Assembly (NCBI GenBank): GCA_964480425.1 | Contig: CAYZPY010000023.1 | Coordinates: 1 to 22,849, forward strand | Direction: 5' to 3' | Length of the DNA: 22,849 nt | Source of the DNA: CAYYMD01 sp964480425 | GTDB taxonomy: Bacteria > Planctomycetota > Phycisphaerae > SM23-33 | Shown: positions 1 to 7,082 of the stretch, one piece after another | How positions within the stretch are numbered: the first letter of the stretch is position 1 | Layout of the letters: the number at the start of each line of letters is the position of its first letter | Translations under genes and position numbers: made by a program | Notes under the pieces: generated by a model | Database searches by the model: none | Told to the model about the DNA's origin: nothing | The model's input: the letters and a program-made list of their open reading frames with translations, nothing else

Positions 1-141
1 CCGGCCTGGCCACTACGCCGCCGCCGTCGCCGTCTTCGCCCCCGCGACGTGAGCGAACGCCGGACACCGGAGACGACAGGCCTATATTCGACTGACCCGC
101 CCGCGACCACGCAGCAGAAATAAGCGGCGGGACGACCCCGC
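1..141. other. Left edge, no gene assigned
   Basis: All three forward frames end in stops inside this stretch: frame 2 at 50-52, frame 3 at 93-95 and frame 1 at 121-123. The third positions of frames 2 and 3 are GC-rich, so it may hold the last codons of a gene that begins left of the window. In frame 3 the tail would be proline/serine-rich and end in an acidic DDRPIFD. No domain is recognisable and I do not choose a frame. Confidence 0.3.
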
Positions 142-226
142 ATGCAATTGCGAATCTGCGATCCCAAAGGCGCAAAACCCTCAAGCCCTCGCACGCGTGG
201 GTCCGATAACTATCCCAGAATGCAAC

Positions 227-232
227 AGAGGA
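227..232 (+). promoter_or_regulatory. Ribosome binding site deciding the FlgI-like start
   Basis: AGAGGA lies five nucleotides before the ATG at 238. No comparable motif precedes the in-frame ATG at 142. It supports the downstream start, which also places a signal peptide at the very N terminus. Confidence 0.55.
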
Positions 233-237
233 TTACC

Positions 238-1974
238 ATGCCGAAGTATTTACTGACACTGCCTGTCATGATTTGTCTGGTCTTTTGCGGATGCGAAAGA
301 CTACGTGAACTGAGCGGAAGAAATGACGGTAAGTCAACCCACACCAATCCGGATAGTGAACTTCCTGAAGACGTCGCCGGCACGGTGAGCGAATACGCCA
401 CGCTGATAGACGGGGGCTACCTTCCGGTTCGCGGATTCGGCCTGGTGATCGGGCTTGGCAAGAACGGTTCTTCGGAGGTGCCGCCGAGTCTGGAAAAATA
501 CCTGGTTCAATACCTCGCCAAGCAGGACCTGGGCTCTCCCACCGCGGGCACTGGGCACGTCACTCCCCAACGGGTGATACGCGACCCGGACACCGCGGTG
601 GTTGAGGTCCGCGGGATAATTCCGCCCGGGCTGCCCAAGGGCGGAACGTTCGACGTTTTCGTAGAGGCGCTTCCGCAAACCCAGACCAGGAGTCTCGACG
701 GTGGAAGACTAATGCCCACGGAGCTGAGACTGGCGGGCTCGTTCCAGATGAGCCCCAAAAAGGGCTCGAAGGTCTGGGCGATGGCATCTGGCGCGGTTTT
801 CGTCAACCCGTTCATAGACGCATCCAAGTCTGAAGAGGCGGCTAAACTGCGCGCCGGAAGGGTCATCGGCGGCGCGAAGACCAGGCAGCCCCGCGAACTG
901 AGACTCATGCTGCGCAGCCCGGATTACGCGCGGTGCAGTCTCGTACAAAGAAGGATAAACGAGCGTTTTGGCTCCGACCAGCGCGTGGCGAACGCCATAA
1001 ATCCCTCGCTGATCCAACTGGACATTCCGCGTAAATACAAGCGGGATTACAGACATTTCATGAACCTGGTGACGCACCTTCCGCTGAGCAACTCGCCTGG
1101 CTCGTGGGAGGCAAAGGCGCGGCGGATAGCCCAGGCCGTAAAAAAACCCGACGGTGACCGCGCGGACCTGTCGCTGGTGTGGGAGTCGATAGGAAGACAG
1201 GTACTTCCGAAAATATCGAACCTATACACCCACCGCGATCCGGGAGTGTCTTTTTACTCGTCCCGAACGGGCTTCCGCCTTGGAGACGACGCTGCCGGCG
1301 AGGTTATAATGGACTTCGCCGGGATGCTCGAATCTCCCTACCAGATACAGGCCATAGAGCTGCTCGGGCGTCGCAGGAGGTATCTGCGCGCCTCGGGACT
1401 TCTGCGCAGACTGCTCGACAGCGAAAACGATATGGTCCGTCTGGCCGCTTATGAGGCGCTTCTGGATCGCGGGGAAACAGCGGCGATAGTCGAGTACGAG
1501 GTGGGAGGGGGGCAGTTTAAACTTCACACAGTTCGCAGCCGGCGTGATTATGTGATTTACGCCACGCAGAGCCGCGAACCGAAGATTGTGCTTTTCGGAA
1601 ACACGATGCCGATAAAGAAGCCGTTGTTCTTCAACTCGCACGACGACCTGGTCACCATAAACGCCGCGGAGTCGGACAGCAAGCTCCTGATATTCAGAAA
1701 GATACCGCGAAGCGGCGGGTTGTCCGAAGATTTCCGGGTGGATTTCAACGTTCACTCGCTGATTATGGTGATGGGCGATGTTCCCGAACCGAACATAGAC
1801 GGGAACATCAAAGGTTTGGGTCTGACATACAGCCAGGTGGTGGGCGTGCTGTATCGCATGTGCCGCGCGGGCGACATATCGGCAAAGTTCGTGCTCCAGC
1901 CGCCGCCGGCGCTGCGCGAGCGTTACCAGTCGGCGCTGATGGGCTCCGAACCGCAGGACATGCCCGAGGAGTGA
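238..1974 (+). CDS. FlgI-like (flagellar P-ring type) lipoprotein
   Basis: The product is about 578 residues. From the ATG at 238 it opens with a short positively charged stretch, a hydrophobic core and a lipobox-like FCGC (Cys19), so it is probably exported and lipidated; Phe at -3 is not canonical. Residues of about 50-220 resemble the flagellar P-ring protein FlgI: a GxGLVIGLGxxG segment, then a region with IPPGxPKGGxFDVFVEALP, and then a SLDGG-type motif followed by VWAMASGxVFVNPF. The C-terminal half has no FlgI counterpart that I recognise; around residue 395-420 is a short HEAT-like helical segment. FlgI itself is a periplasmic ring subunit without lipidation. There are no flagellar genes nearby; smc follows after 27 nt. 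The fold assignment is fairly safe; a flagellar role is not supported by context. An in-frame ATG at 142 would add 32 residues before the signal peptide and is less likely. Confidence 0.75.
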   Translation: MPKYLLTLPVMICLVFCGCERLRELSGRNDGKSTHTNPDSELPEDVAGTVSEYATLIDGGYLPVRGFGLVIGLGKNGSSEVPPSLEKYLVQYLAKQDLGSPTAGTGHVTPQRVIRDPDTAVVEVRGIIPPGLPKGGTFDVFVEALPQTQTRSLDGGRLMPTELRLAGSFQMSPKKGSKVWAMASGAVFVNPFIDASKSEEAAKLRAGRVIGGAKTRQPRELRLMLRSPDYARCSLVQRRINERFGSDQRVANAINPSLIQLDIPRKYKRDYRHFMNLVTHLPLSNSPGSWEAKARRIAQAVKKPDGDRADLSLVWESIGRQVLPKISNLYTHRDPGVSFYSSRTGFRLGDDAAGEVIMDFAGMLESPYQIQAIELLGRRRRYLRASGLLRRLLDSENDMVRLAAYEALLDRGETAAIVEYEVGGGQFKLHTVRSRRDYVIYATQSREPKIVLFGNTMPIKKPLFFNSHDDLVTINAAESDSKLLIFRKIPRSGGLSEDFRVDFNVHSLIMVMGDVPEPNIDGNIKGLGLTYSQVVGVLYRMCRAGDISAKFVLQPPPALRERYQSALMGSEPQDMPEE

Positions 1975-2001
1975 TTAAACCGGTATTTCGGGAAACGCCA
2001 G

Positions 2002-5000
2002 ATGAAACTGAAAAAACTGATCCTTTCGGGATTCAAGAGTTTTGCCGAAAAGACGGCGTTCGAGTTCGACGACGGCATAAACTGCGTGGTCGGTCCCAAC
2101 GGATGCGGCAAGAGCAACCTCGTTGACGCGGTCAAGTGGGTTCTGGGCGAGCAATCGGCAAAGTCTCTTCGCGGCTCCCAGATGGCGGACGTTATATTCA
2201 ACGGCTCCTCGGCAAGAAAGGCGTGCGGTTCGGCCCAGGTGACGCTGGTCTTCGACAACACCAGCGGTCGTCTCAAGCCCGCAGGAAGATCGGGCGACAT
2301 ACCCGCAAACGGGCAGGTGTCGGTGACGCGCCGACTGTTCCGCAGCGGCGTCAGCGAGTACCTGGTGAACAAAACCCCATGCCGCCTGAAGGACATCCGC
2401 GAGATGCTTATGGGCACCGGCGCCGACGCCTACAGCGTCATCGAACAGGGGCGCATCGGGGCGTTTCTCCAGGCCTCAAGGGACGAACGGCGGGTGATAT
2501 TCGACGAGGCAGCCGGGATAAGCATGTACAAGGCCAGAAAGAAAGAGGCCCTGCGCAAGCTGGAGCGCGTCGAGCAGAACCTGCTGCGCCTTAATGACAT
2601 AATCGGCGAAGTGGACAAGCGCCTGCGCTCGATTAAGCACCAGGCCGGACGAGCCAGGAGTTATCGTACGTACATGTCGCGACTGAACGAACTGAAATCG
2701 CTGCATTTTCTCTGTCAGTATCACAAGTTTATCGTCAGGCGCGAGGAACTGGACAGAGCGCTGGAGACCGGCCGGACGCGACTGGCCGAAGAAAACCACA
2801 GCTTAGAGTCGCTTCGCCAGGAACAGCGAAGCACCGAGTCCCGCAGCCGGGAACTTGGTCAGCAGTGCGAGGATTTGCACAGGCGCCTCAGCGGCATCGC
2901 TTCGGACATCAGCACCAGGCGCCAGCGCGCCGAAATGCTCGATGCCCGCGCCGAGGAGCTCCGGCAGCAGATAACCACCGCAGATAAACGCTGCGCCGAG
3001 TTTCAGGCGCAGATCGAATCCGGCAACCAGGAGATTGAAAATCGCCGGCAGCTGCTGGAAAAACTCGACAATGATAAAAAGCGGATGGCGCAGTCTCACC
3101 AGGCCGTCAACGACGAATACCAACAGGTGCTAAAGGCGATCGAATCGCTCCAGAACGAACTGGAAGACGAAAAGACCGGCACGATAGACCTTCTTCGCCG
3201 CACTGCCCATCTGCATAACGAGATAAACGCCTCGGCGATAAAGCGCGAGAACCTCAGCGGTCAGAAAGACCGCCTCAGTCGCCGTGCCGACGAAATCAGC
3301 AGGGACCTTGGCGACCTTCTTCGTCAAAAGGCCGAAATCCAGGAAAAACTGCAGGAGATAAGCGAGGTCGCCGCCGCCAGCGACGAGAAAGTCCAGGCAA
3401 GCAGGAACGATGCACAGCAGGCCATCCGAGCCGAGGACGAGTTGAACAGACGCCAGGCGCAACTGCGCGAGCAAAGCAGCGCGATTAACAGCAGGATCGA
3501 GACCATAAGCGAAATGCTCTCGCGCCTTGAGGGTCTTGGCACCGGGACCCGGGCGGTGCTCCGCGCCAGGTCCGAGGGACGTCTGGACGACGTGCTGGGC
3601 ATGATCGGCGATTTTATACAAACCGACACGAAACACGCCCTTCAGGTCCAGGCGGCACTTGGCAGCGCAGAGGAATACCTGGTGGTACCAAGCGCCGAGA
3701 AGTTGAATAACATGCTCCGGGACGGGGGCGAACTCCAGCGGATAATAACAAGCAGCGGACCGGTGAAGTTTTTGTGTCTCGACATGCTCCCTGCGTTCTG
3801 CGACGACCTCGACGCCGCCTCGTACCCGCAGGTAATATGCCGCATGATAGACGTTGTGCGCACAGAATCGGGCATGTCGCGTGCGGCCTGGGCGCTTCTT
3901 GGCAAGACGCTGCTGGTGCGCAACCTCGATGACGCCATGACGGCGAGGCGGGCTCTTGGAGCAGGATACCGGTTCGTCACGCAAAGCGGCGAGGTTCTCC
4001 GCGCCGACGGAAGCGTCCGGGCCGGGTCGCCAGGCGCCGCGTCCGAGGCGGGCGTGGTGGCCAGGCGAAGCGAACTTGCCGAACTCAAATCGCGATCAGG
4101 GCAGTTAAAGAAAGAACTCTCCGAGATGGAGACCACCCGCGGGGAGGTCTCCCGGCGGCGCAGGCACTGCGAAAAACTCATTCACAGTCTAAGAACCGCC
4201 GTTTATGAAGCAAATACCGAACGACTTGATTACCGCAACAAACTCGACGAACTGAACCGGCGGATAGAGCAACTTCAAAAAGAGCAGCCGCTGGTGGGTA
4301 ACGACATCGAAGCGCTGGGGCGTGAAATAGAGCACCAGGTTCACCGAGAGCATAACGCCAGGGCCAAGGCACGGGAACTTGAGCAGATAAACGCCGAGCA
4401 CAAAACCAACACCGAACGTCTCAACAAGCAAATCGCCGCAGCCCAGCAGCGTAGGGACGAGTTGTCGTCGCGCCTTACCGAATGCAAGGTCGCCCTGGCG
4501 TCGGCCGAAGAAAAACGCGCCTCTGCCGAAAGCGCCATCGAGCAACTCACTGCCGAACGCCGTCGCATGGAGCACGACCTTGAGGCCTCGCGCACTCAGA
4601 TACGGCAGGACCGCCAGCGCCTTGAGGAATCGCGCGTCGCCGCCACACAGGCGCGAAACGAGGCCGACGACCTCGCTCACCAGCGACAGACGCTGGGTGA
4701 AGACCTCTCGAAGATGCAGCAGCAGCGGCAGGAAATCCGCGGGCGCCTCGAGCAGATCGCCGGCGAACTCGAGCGGCATCGGCAATCGGTCCAGGGCATC
4801 AACGAAGAAATAAACACGCTGCGCGTCGAGAACAGCCAAATCCAGGCCCACCTGGAGGACCTTGTCTCGCGGGCGATCGAGGAAATGGACATGGACCTCG
4901 GCGAGCTGTACAAGAATTACAGTCACGACGAGGAACGCGACTGGTCGGCGGTAGAGGCCGAAATCGCGGAGCTTCGCGGAAAAGTCAGCCGTCTTGGCAA

Positions 5001-5673
5001 CGTCAATCTCGATGCGATATCCGAACAGGAGCAGTTGCAAAAACGCCGCGAATTCCTCGCCTCCCAACTGGAGGACGTCAGGAACTCGCAGAACGGCATA
5101 CTCCAACTCATCCGCCGACTGAACGAGGAAAGCAGGCGACTGTTCACCGAAACGTTCGACAAGGTCCGCGAAAACTTCCAGCAACTGTTCCGCAAACTTT
5201 TTGGCGGCGGCCGGGCCGACATATTCCTGACCGATCCCGAAGACGTGCTGGAGAGCCACATCGAGATAGTCGCCCGCCCGCCTGGCAAGGAACTGCGTTC
5301 GCTGACGCTGCTGTCCGGCGGGGAGAAGTCCATGACGGCCCTTGCGCTGCTGTTCAGCATTTTCAAGGCGCGTCCAAGCCCGTTCTGTGTTCTGGACGAG
5401 GTTGACGCCGCCCTTGACGAGGCCAACAACACCAGGTTCGTGCGCCTGCTGAAGGAGTTCGCGCAGAGCACTCAGTTTATAGTGATATCGCACGCCAAGC
5501 GCACCATAGGCACTGCCGGGGTTCTTTACGGAGTGACCATGCTCCAAGCGGGCGTCTCGAAGCGAATATCCGTCCGTTTCCAGGACGTGCACAAGCACGT
5601 CACGCCGACGGCAGGGACGTATCAGTCCGACACGCCGAGCGGCGTCGAGACAGAACGCAGGGCGCGGGCGTAG
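2002..5673 (+). CDS. smc: Chromosome segregation ATPase SMC
   Basis: The 1223-residue product has the complete SMC architecture, close to the usual bacterial length of about 1150-1200. The N-terminal head carries Walker A GPNGCGKSN at residues 31-39. Long coiled coils, rich in Glu, Gln and Arg, run from about 170 to 500 and about 690 to 1030. They flank a hinge domain at roughly 510-670. The C-terminal head carries the ABC signature LSGGEKS (1104-1110) and Walker B VLDEVDAALDE with Asp1132 and Glu1133. SMC dimers with ScpA/ScpB compact and segregate chromosomes; scpA and scpB are not in this window. The gene begins 27 nt after the FlgI-like gene, so co-transcription is possible. The Ile codon ATA is strikingly common. 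Identification is very secure. Confidence 0.97.
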   Translation: MKLKKLILSGFKSFAEKTAFEFDDGINCVVGPNGCGKSNLVDAVKWVLGEQSAKSLRGSQMADVIFNGSSARKACGSAQVTLVFDNTSGRLKPAGRSGDIPANGQVSVTRRLFRSGVSEYLVNKTPCRLKDIREMLMGTGADAYSVIEQGRIGAFLQASRDERRVIFDEAAGISMYKARKKEALRKLERVEQNLLRLNDIIGEVDKRLRSIKHQAGRARSYRTYMSRLNELKSLHFLCQYHKFIVRREELDRALETGRTRLAEENHSLESLRQEQRSTESRSRELGQQCEDLHRRLSGIASDISTRRQRAEMLDARAEELRQQITTADKRCAEFQAQIESGNQEIENRRQLLEKLDNDKKRMAQSHQAVNDEYQQVLKAIESLQNELEDEKTGTIDLLRRTAHLHNEINASAIKRENLSGQKDRLSRRADEISRDLGDLLRQKAEIQEKLQEISEVAAASDEKVQASRNDAQQAIRAEDELNRRQAQLREQSSAINSRIETISEMLSRLEGLGTGTRAVLRARSEGRLDDVLGMIGDFIQTDTKHALQVQAALGSAEEYLVVPSAEKLNNMLRDGGELQRIITSSGPVKFLCLDMLPAFCDDLDAASYPQVICRMIDVVRTESGMSRAAWALLGKTLLVRNLDDAMTARRALGAGYRFVTQSGEVLRADGSVRAGSPGAASEAGVVARRSELAELKSRSGQLKKELSEMETTRGEVSRRRRHCEKLIHSLRTAVYEANTERLDYRNKLDELNRRIEQLQKEQPLVGNDIEALGREIEHQVHREHNARAKARELEQINAEHKTNTERLNKQIAAAQQRRDELSSRLTECKVALASAEEKRASAESAIEQLTAERRRMEHDLEASRTQIRQDRQRLEESRVAATQARNEADDLAHQRQTLGEDLSKMQQQRQEIRGRLEQIAGELERHRQSVQGINEEINTLRVENSQIQAHLEDLVSRAIEEMDMDLGELYKNYSHDEERDWSAVEAEIAELRGKVSRLGNVNLDAISEQEQLQKRREFLASQLEDVRNSQNGILQLIRRLNEESRRLFTETFDKVRENFQQLFRKLFGGGRADIFLTDPEDVLESHIEIVARPPGKELRSLTLLSGGEKSMTALALLFSIFKARPSPFCVLDEVDAALDEANNTRFVRLLKEFAQSTQFIVISHAKRTIGTAGVLYGVTMLQAGVSKRISVRFQDVHKHVTPTAGTYQSDTPSGVETERRARA

Positions 5674-5696
5674 CGCCGCCGGGGGTGCTAAACCCC

Positions 5697-5725
5697 TTGA
5701 CTTGCGCCCGTGCGCTGCATAATAT
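5697..5725 (+). promoter_or_regulatory. Sigma70-type promoter for the etf operon
   Basis: TTGACT (5697-5702) and TAATAT (5720-5725) are separated by exactly 17 nt, close to the sigma70 consensus. The -10 box lies inside an inverted repeat, TGCAT-AAT-ATGCA (5716-5728), which could be an operator. Initiation near 5732 would leave a leader of about 85 nt before the etfB start at 5816. Confidence 0.7.
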
Positions 5726-5802
5726 GCATCGTGCTGATTGCGGTCCGCTCGACGGCGGGCCGTTGTAATATCCGCCCCGGCGCACAGCCGGATAAGTGTA
5801 AC

Positions 5803-5807
5803 AGGAG
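5803..5807 (+). promoter_or_regulatory. Ribosome binding site of etfB
   Basis: AGGAG sits eight nucleotides before the GTG at 5816. It selects that GTG over the in-frame ATG at 5738, which has no such motif and lies only a few bases after the predicted transcription start. Confidence 0.7.
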
Positions 5808-5815
5808 CCCTTATC

Positions 5816-6727
5816 GTGGGATATAACTACGTAGTTTGTATCAAGTACGTTCCCGACACCAAGCGCGTCACCGGCGACGCCATGACCGAAGACGGGACGG
5901 TTAACCGGGCAGCGCTGCCTATGATTTTCAATCCCGAGGACCTCCACTCGCTGGAGGAAGCGCTGACCCTGCGCGACGAGCACGGCGGAAACATTTCGGT
6001 CATTACGATGGGTCCGCCTTCGGCGTGCGAAATTCTGCGCCAGTCGCTCTACAGAGGCGCCGACAGGGCGATTATCCTGACCGACCGCAGGGCGGCCGCC
6101 TCGGACACCCTGGCGACCAGTTACATCCTGTCATGCGCGATCAGGAATCTCTCGCCCGACATAGTATTTTGCGGCCGTCAGGCAATCGACGGCGACACGG
6201 CGCAGGTCGGCCCGCAAATGGCGCAAAAACTCGGTTTTCCCGTAATCACCTACGCCGAGGAGATACTCCGTCTGGAAGGGCGTAAAATAAAGGTCCGCAG
6301 AAACGTTGGCAACGGATGGGAGGTCGTTTCGACGTCGCTGCCTGCGGTAATCACCGTAACCGAGACTGCCAACACTCCGCGTCCCCCGGCGGCAAGAAGG
6401 ATTATGAAGTATAAAGAGGCCAGGTCGCCCGCCGAGGTAACCTCCCAACTCAAGGAGCAAATGCCCCAGGCCGACGGTAATCACATAGAGGCCGAGGCCA
6501 GGAAGCGATGCGAGCAACTGAGGCAAAAGTCGCTTTTAATCGACCAGTGGAGCATGGAAGACATCCAGGCCGACCTTGCATGGTGCGGGCGCTCGGGAAG
6601 CCCCACCAAGGTGCATAAGATACAATCGGTCGTACTGGCAGGGGGGGAATATCACGAAATCCCGCCCACCGAAGAAGGCATCAGCGAACTGGTCCACGAA
6701 CTGCTGGATGAACACATCGTGGGCTGA
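5816..6727 (+). CDS. etfB: Electron transfer flavoprotein subunit beta
   Basis: The product is 303 residues with the GTG start. It opens with the EtfB hallmark YVVCIKYVPDT and keeps the FNPEDLHSLEEAL segment. The nucleotide-binding loop reads CGRQAIDGDTAQVGP (residues 119-133). EtfB pairs with EtfA to carry electrons from acyl-CoA dehydrogenases and related enzymes to a quinone reductase, or bifurcates them in some anaerobes. Mitochondrial-type proteins have a different loop that binds AMP. The Arg-Gln-Ala...Asp-Gly-Asp...Val-Gly-Pro version here resembles the FixA/Bcd-associated proteins, in which a second FAD sits at this place; that reading is an inference. etfA lies 355 nt downstream instead of the usual few bases, because an insert separates them. 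The 303-residue length is longer than the usual ~255-265. Confidence 0.93.
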   Translation: MGYNYVVCIKYVPDTKRVTGDAMTEDGTVNRAALPMIFNPEDLHSLEEALTLRDEHGGNISVITMGPPSACEILRQSLYRGADRAIILTDRRAAASDTLATSYILSCAIRNLSPDIVFCGRQAIDGDTAQVGPQMAQKLGFPVITYAEEILRLEGRKIKVRRNVGNGWEVVSTSLPAVITVTETANTPRPPAARRIMKYKEARSPAEVTSQLKEQMPQADGNHIEAEARKRCEQLRQKSLLIDQWSMEDIQADLAWCGRSGSPTKVHKIQSVVLAGGEYHEIPPTEEGISELVHELLDEHIVG

Positions 6728-6748
6728 TTAGCGAATCAGTTAATTGGT
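6725..6748. repeat. Left inverted repeat of the etfB-etfA insert
   Basis: The stretch reads TGATTAG, CGA, ATCAGTTAATTGG. It is a diverged inverse of the octamer array at 7046-7077 and contains the etfB stop codon. Confidence 0.5.
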
Positions 6749-6783
6749 AAAGAGAAACGCGAAATTTATGAAGGAAACGTGCC

Positions 6784-7046
6784 GTGCCGGGAGAATTCGA
6801 GGACCTCGAAACTTACAAACAGGCAAGGATTCTTCGGCGACGTGTCTGGAAACTTATCAGGCAATTACCATCCATGGAAAAGCACGTACTCATCCGGCAA
6901 ATGAGACGCGCGGATTTGTCGATGACTAATAAAATCGCCAAAGGCCGCGGCAGCAGGCAAATAGTGTGAATAAATTACTCAATGGTTATATAAGATATTT
7001 GCGTACGAGATTCCCGCAGAGCACGAAGAATGCGCATAAGCAATAA
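6784..7046 (+). pseudogene. Decayed four-helix-bundle protein (S23/23S rRNA IVS family)
   Basis: A GTG at 6784, preceded by AAGGAAA, opens a frame of 61 residues. It matches the first half of the family: FEDLETYKQAR, then LIRQLPSMEKHVL, then QMRRADLSMTNKIAKGRG. The usual IAEGxGR motif has Lys for Glu. The frame then stops at 6967-6969. In another frame, from 6969 to the TAA at 7044-7046, the sequence reads NKLLNGYIRYLR and a basic tail, which is how members of this family end. The family is normally about 115-125 residues, so the middle part (roughly 40-50 codons) has been lost, with a frame change. Known members were first found in intervening sequences of 23S rRNA genes; most others stand alone with unknown function. 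I am confident of the family for the N-terminal half, and fairly confident that the C-terminal piece belongs to the same gene. Confidence 0.7.
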
Positions 7047-7077
7047 CTGATCAACCGATCAACTAATCAACGAGTCA
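7046..7077 (+). repeat. Four tandem octamers before etfA
   Basis: ACTGATCA, ACCGATCA, ACTAATCA and ACGAGTCA follow each other without a gap and end five nucleotides before the etfA ATG. The consensus is AC-N-(A/G)-(A/G)-TCA. The array starts at the last base of the pseudogene stop codon. Related arrays lie at 19489-19520 and 19582-19591. Confidence 0.85.
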
Positions 7078-7082
7078 ACGAA

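Larger units (their letters stand above)
6725..7080. mobile_element. Putative small repeat-bounded insert carrying an S23-type pseudogene
   Basis: The interval fills the etfB-etfA gap exactly, from the TGA of etfB to just before the ATG of etfA. Its ends are inverted relatives. TGATTAG at 6725-6731 matches CTAATCA at 7063-7069. ATCAGTTAATTG at 6735-6746 matches, with one base missing, the complement of 7041-7051. Inside is a degraded four-helix-bundle gene. It is also visibly more AT-rich than the flanking genes. No transposase is present, so it would be non-autonomous. Mobility is inferred, not seen. Confidence 0.4.

Noticed and set aside
4189..5598. A 469-codon open frame antisense to smc
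   Set aside because: It mirrors the smc frame, has no recognisable domain and arises from GC-rich codon structure.
5681..5696. Possible terminator after smc (GGGG, 8-nt loop, CCCC)
   Set aside because: The stem is only four pairs with no T run, and it lies directly against the -35 box.
6744..6929. Forward frame of 61 codons overlapping the S23 remnant
   Set aside because: The overlapping frame from 6784 matches the S23 family and this one does not.
7046..7077. Octamer array as a CRISPR
   Set aside because: The units are adjacent eight-base repeats with no spacers and no cas genes.
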